From Arthrobacter sp. OAP107 (GTDB taxonomy: Bacteria > Actinomycetota > Actinomycetes > Actinomycetales > Micrococcaceae): 64,000 nucleotides of DNA. Under the pieces are notes generated by a model that saw only the letters and a list, made by a program, of their open reading frames with translations, did not search any database and had not been told where the DNA came from. The stretch covers positions 4,960,001 through 5,024,000 of the forward strand of contig NZ_JBEPOK010000001.1 of the NCBI RefSeq assembly GCF_040546765.1, in the 5' to 3' direction. The first letter of the stretch is position 1. Each line of letters opens with the position of its first letter. Shown here one piece after another: positions 62,641 through 64,000 of the stretch. A program made the translations under genes and the position numbers.

Positions 62641-63333
62641 ATGCCGGCATCACCAGCCATAGCAACAGCCGGTTCAGCGACAGCTGGGCAGGGCAACCGA
62701 CGCCGCGCCGGGCGCCCCGTGGGCGGCGTGCTGGACAAAGGCGGAATCACGGAGGCCGCGTTGCGGCTCATTGAGAAAAAGGGATACGACGGCCTCACCA
62801 TGGCCGCGCTCGCCCGCTCACTCAACGTGGCGCCGTCGGCCCTCTACAACCACGTGAAATCCAAGGGGGACGTGCTCCTGCTCGTCGAGGACCATCTGGC
62901 CTCACTCGTGGACGTTTCGGCCTTCGGCGCCAGCCCGTGGGAGGACGCCGTGCGGAAATGGGCGTGGAGCTACCGCGACGTGTTCTCCCAGCACACCCCC
63001 CTCATACCGGTCATCGCCGTGCTGCCCGTGACCGACGCGCCCCAGACCCTCGCCATGTATGAGACGGTCAGCGCAGGTTTCCGCGACGCCGGTTTCCCGG
63101 AGGAGCGGATCGTCTCCTCCATCGTCGCGCTGGAGTCCTTCATCTTCGGCTCGGCCTACGACGTCACGGCGCCGGCGGACATCTTCGATCCCGGAACAAT
63201 GGCAGAGGCGACGCCCAGCTTCACGGGCGCGGTCCGGAGCCTGGCCGAGCAGGGCCACGAGCGGCCGGCCGACGTCGCCTTCAGCCTCGGACTGGAGGCG
63301 CTGATCAGCGGGCTGGGCGCGCTGCGGGGCTGA
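62641..63333 (+). CDS. TetR-family regulator
   Basis: 230 residues: helix-turn-helix at about 35-85 (ITEAALRLIEKKGYDGLTMAALARSLNVAPSALYNHV, shown here as the family's usual pattern) and a TetR_C-type ligand domain. Divergent from the flavin amine oxidase; probably represses it and the permease. Confidence 0.93.
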   Translation: MPASPAIATAGSATAGQGNRRRAGRPVGGVLDKGGITEAALRLIEKKGYDGLTMAALARSLNVAPSALYNHVKSKGDVLLLVEDHLASLVDVSAFGASPWEDAVRKWAWSYRDVFSQHTPLIPVIAVLPVTDAPQTLAMYETVSAGFRDAGFPEERIVSSIVALESFIFGSAYDVTAPADIFDPGTMAEATPSFTGAVRSLAEQGHERPADVAFSLGLEALISGLGALRG

Positions 63334-63421
63334 TCCCATTCCCCACGCCGCCCATTCCTCATGCGGTCCGGGGCGACTAAAATTCCTTAACACGCAACGT
63401 TGCGAGCTCAAGGACGGCGCC

Positions 63422-64000
63422 ATGACCGTAATCGACCCGGAATCGCTGTTCTTTGAGTACAAGCTCCGGTACCGCGGCATCCCGGGGCTCGACCATGATC
63501 CGGTGGACTACCCGCTGCGCTGGGAAGTCGCGGTGAGCTGCCGGGTTCCCACCCCGGGCGGCGACGAGGAACGCCAACTCGGCAGCGCCGTCGTCCAGGT
63601 TGTCCCCAAAGCCGGCATGATCAACCTCTTCCTCACCACCGGGAAAGCCGACCAGGAAATGGCCAAGGCCGTCGAAATGCTCGCCGTGGACCGCCCGGAC
63701 CTGATCAGGGAGTATCTGCAGGACGGCGGTGACCTGATGATCGTCTCCTCGCTCGAGATCTTCCCTGAGTACCGGGGCGGCAGGACGGGCTACTCGGTGC
63801 TGAACGCCATCGTCGAAACGGTGGGCCGGTCCGTGAACCTGGTGGTGGTCCACGCCGCGCCGGCGGATGCCGGGGAGTCCGCGCCGGAAGACCCGGACGA
63901 GTACCAGCAGGCCAAATCGGCGCTCCGGGAGTACTGGAAGGACTTCGGGTTCGAGGACGCCACGGGTGACTACCTCGTGTTCTTCCACAAGAAAATCCTG
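63422..64000 (+). CDS. Unknown protein, 3' end outside the window
   Basis: 193 residues visible, open to the window edge. Begins MTVIDPESLFFEYKLRYRG. The segment VSSLEIFPEYRGGRTGYSVL looks like the acetyl-CoA region of GNAT acetyltransferases, and a later FKDFGFED-like stretch fits, but the assignment is weak. No partner genes visible. Confidence 0.6.
   Translation, partial: MTVIDPESLFFEYKLRYRGIPGLDHDPVDYPLRWEVAVSCRVPTPGGDEERQLGSAVVQVVPKAGMINLFLTTGKADQEMAKAVEMLAVDRPDLIREYLQDGGDLMIVSSLEIFPEYRGGRTGYSVLNAIVETVGRSVNLVVVHAAPADAGESAPEDPDEYQQAKSALREYWKDFGFEDATGDYLVFFHKKIL

Overview
The window is a GC-rich actinobacterial sequence. Its gene content (mycothiol-era actinobacterial OpcA, extended GAPDH, ANTAR regulator, GTG/TTG starts) and copper amine oxidases that closely resemble, from memory, the methylamine oxidases of Arthrobacter strain P1 point to Arthrobacter or a near relative (Micrococcaceae). 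I see no tRNA, rRNA or CRISPR array.

The left half (1-34,300) reads as one metabolic island for methylated amines. A dimethylamine N-demethylase module (25,058-27,896) would release methylamine and formaldehyde. Three almost identical copper amine oxidases (6,942-8,882, 11,085-13,025, 28,190-30,130) would turn methylamine into formaldehyde, ammonia and H2O2. 3-hexulose-6-phosphate synthase and isomerase (hxlA, hxlB) fix formaldehyde onto ribulose 5-phosphate. tkt, tal, pfkA and gap give the rearranging and cleavage arms of the ribulose monophosphate (RuMP) cycle. zwf and opcA give the oxidative arm; gnd is not in the window. Three APC permeases are candidate amine importers. A His/Met-rich DUF5134-type membrane protein follows two of the three copper oxidases. 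Regulators here are a LuxR-type protein with a kinase-like body, an IclR, and a GntR paired with a Cache-domain protein. An IS256-family element sits between the LuxR gene and the first oxidase block.

The non-coding DNA carries two apparent regulons. The dmm operon and all three oxidase genes each have a 19-bp-period direct repeat built on GAACAGTTC, plus a GTGA-N6-TCAC site. The tkt, hxlB and gap genes share a different motif block; tkt and hxlB even share their whole leader and first eight codons, as if one promoter had been copied to the other.

The right half (34,300-64,000) is more ordinary: a penicillin-binding protein, a GAF-ANTAR protein, then an acid-sugar type cluster (38,582-53,146) with a DeoR regulator, sialidase-like protein, HpcH aldolase, dehydrogenases, a dipeptide-type ABC transporter, a DUF1537-PdxA fusion and an MFS carrier. 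Two genes of that cluster carry frameshifts. After it come housekeeping and hypothetical genes, a P450 pair, and a flavin amine oxidase/APC permease/TetR unit at the end. Both window edges cut genes (tal at the left, an unknown gene at the right).
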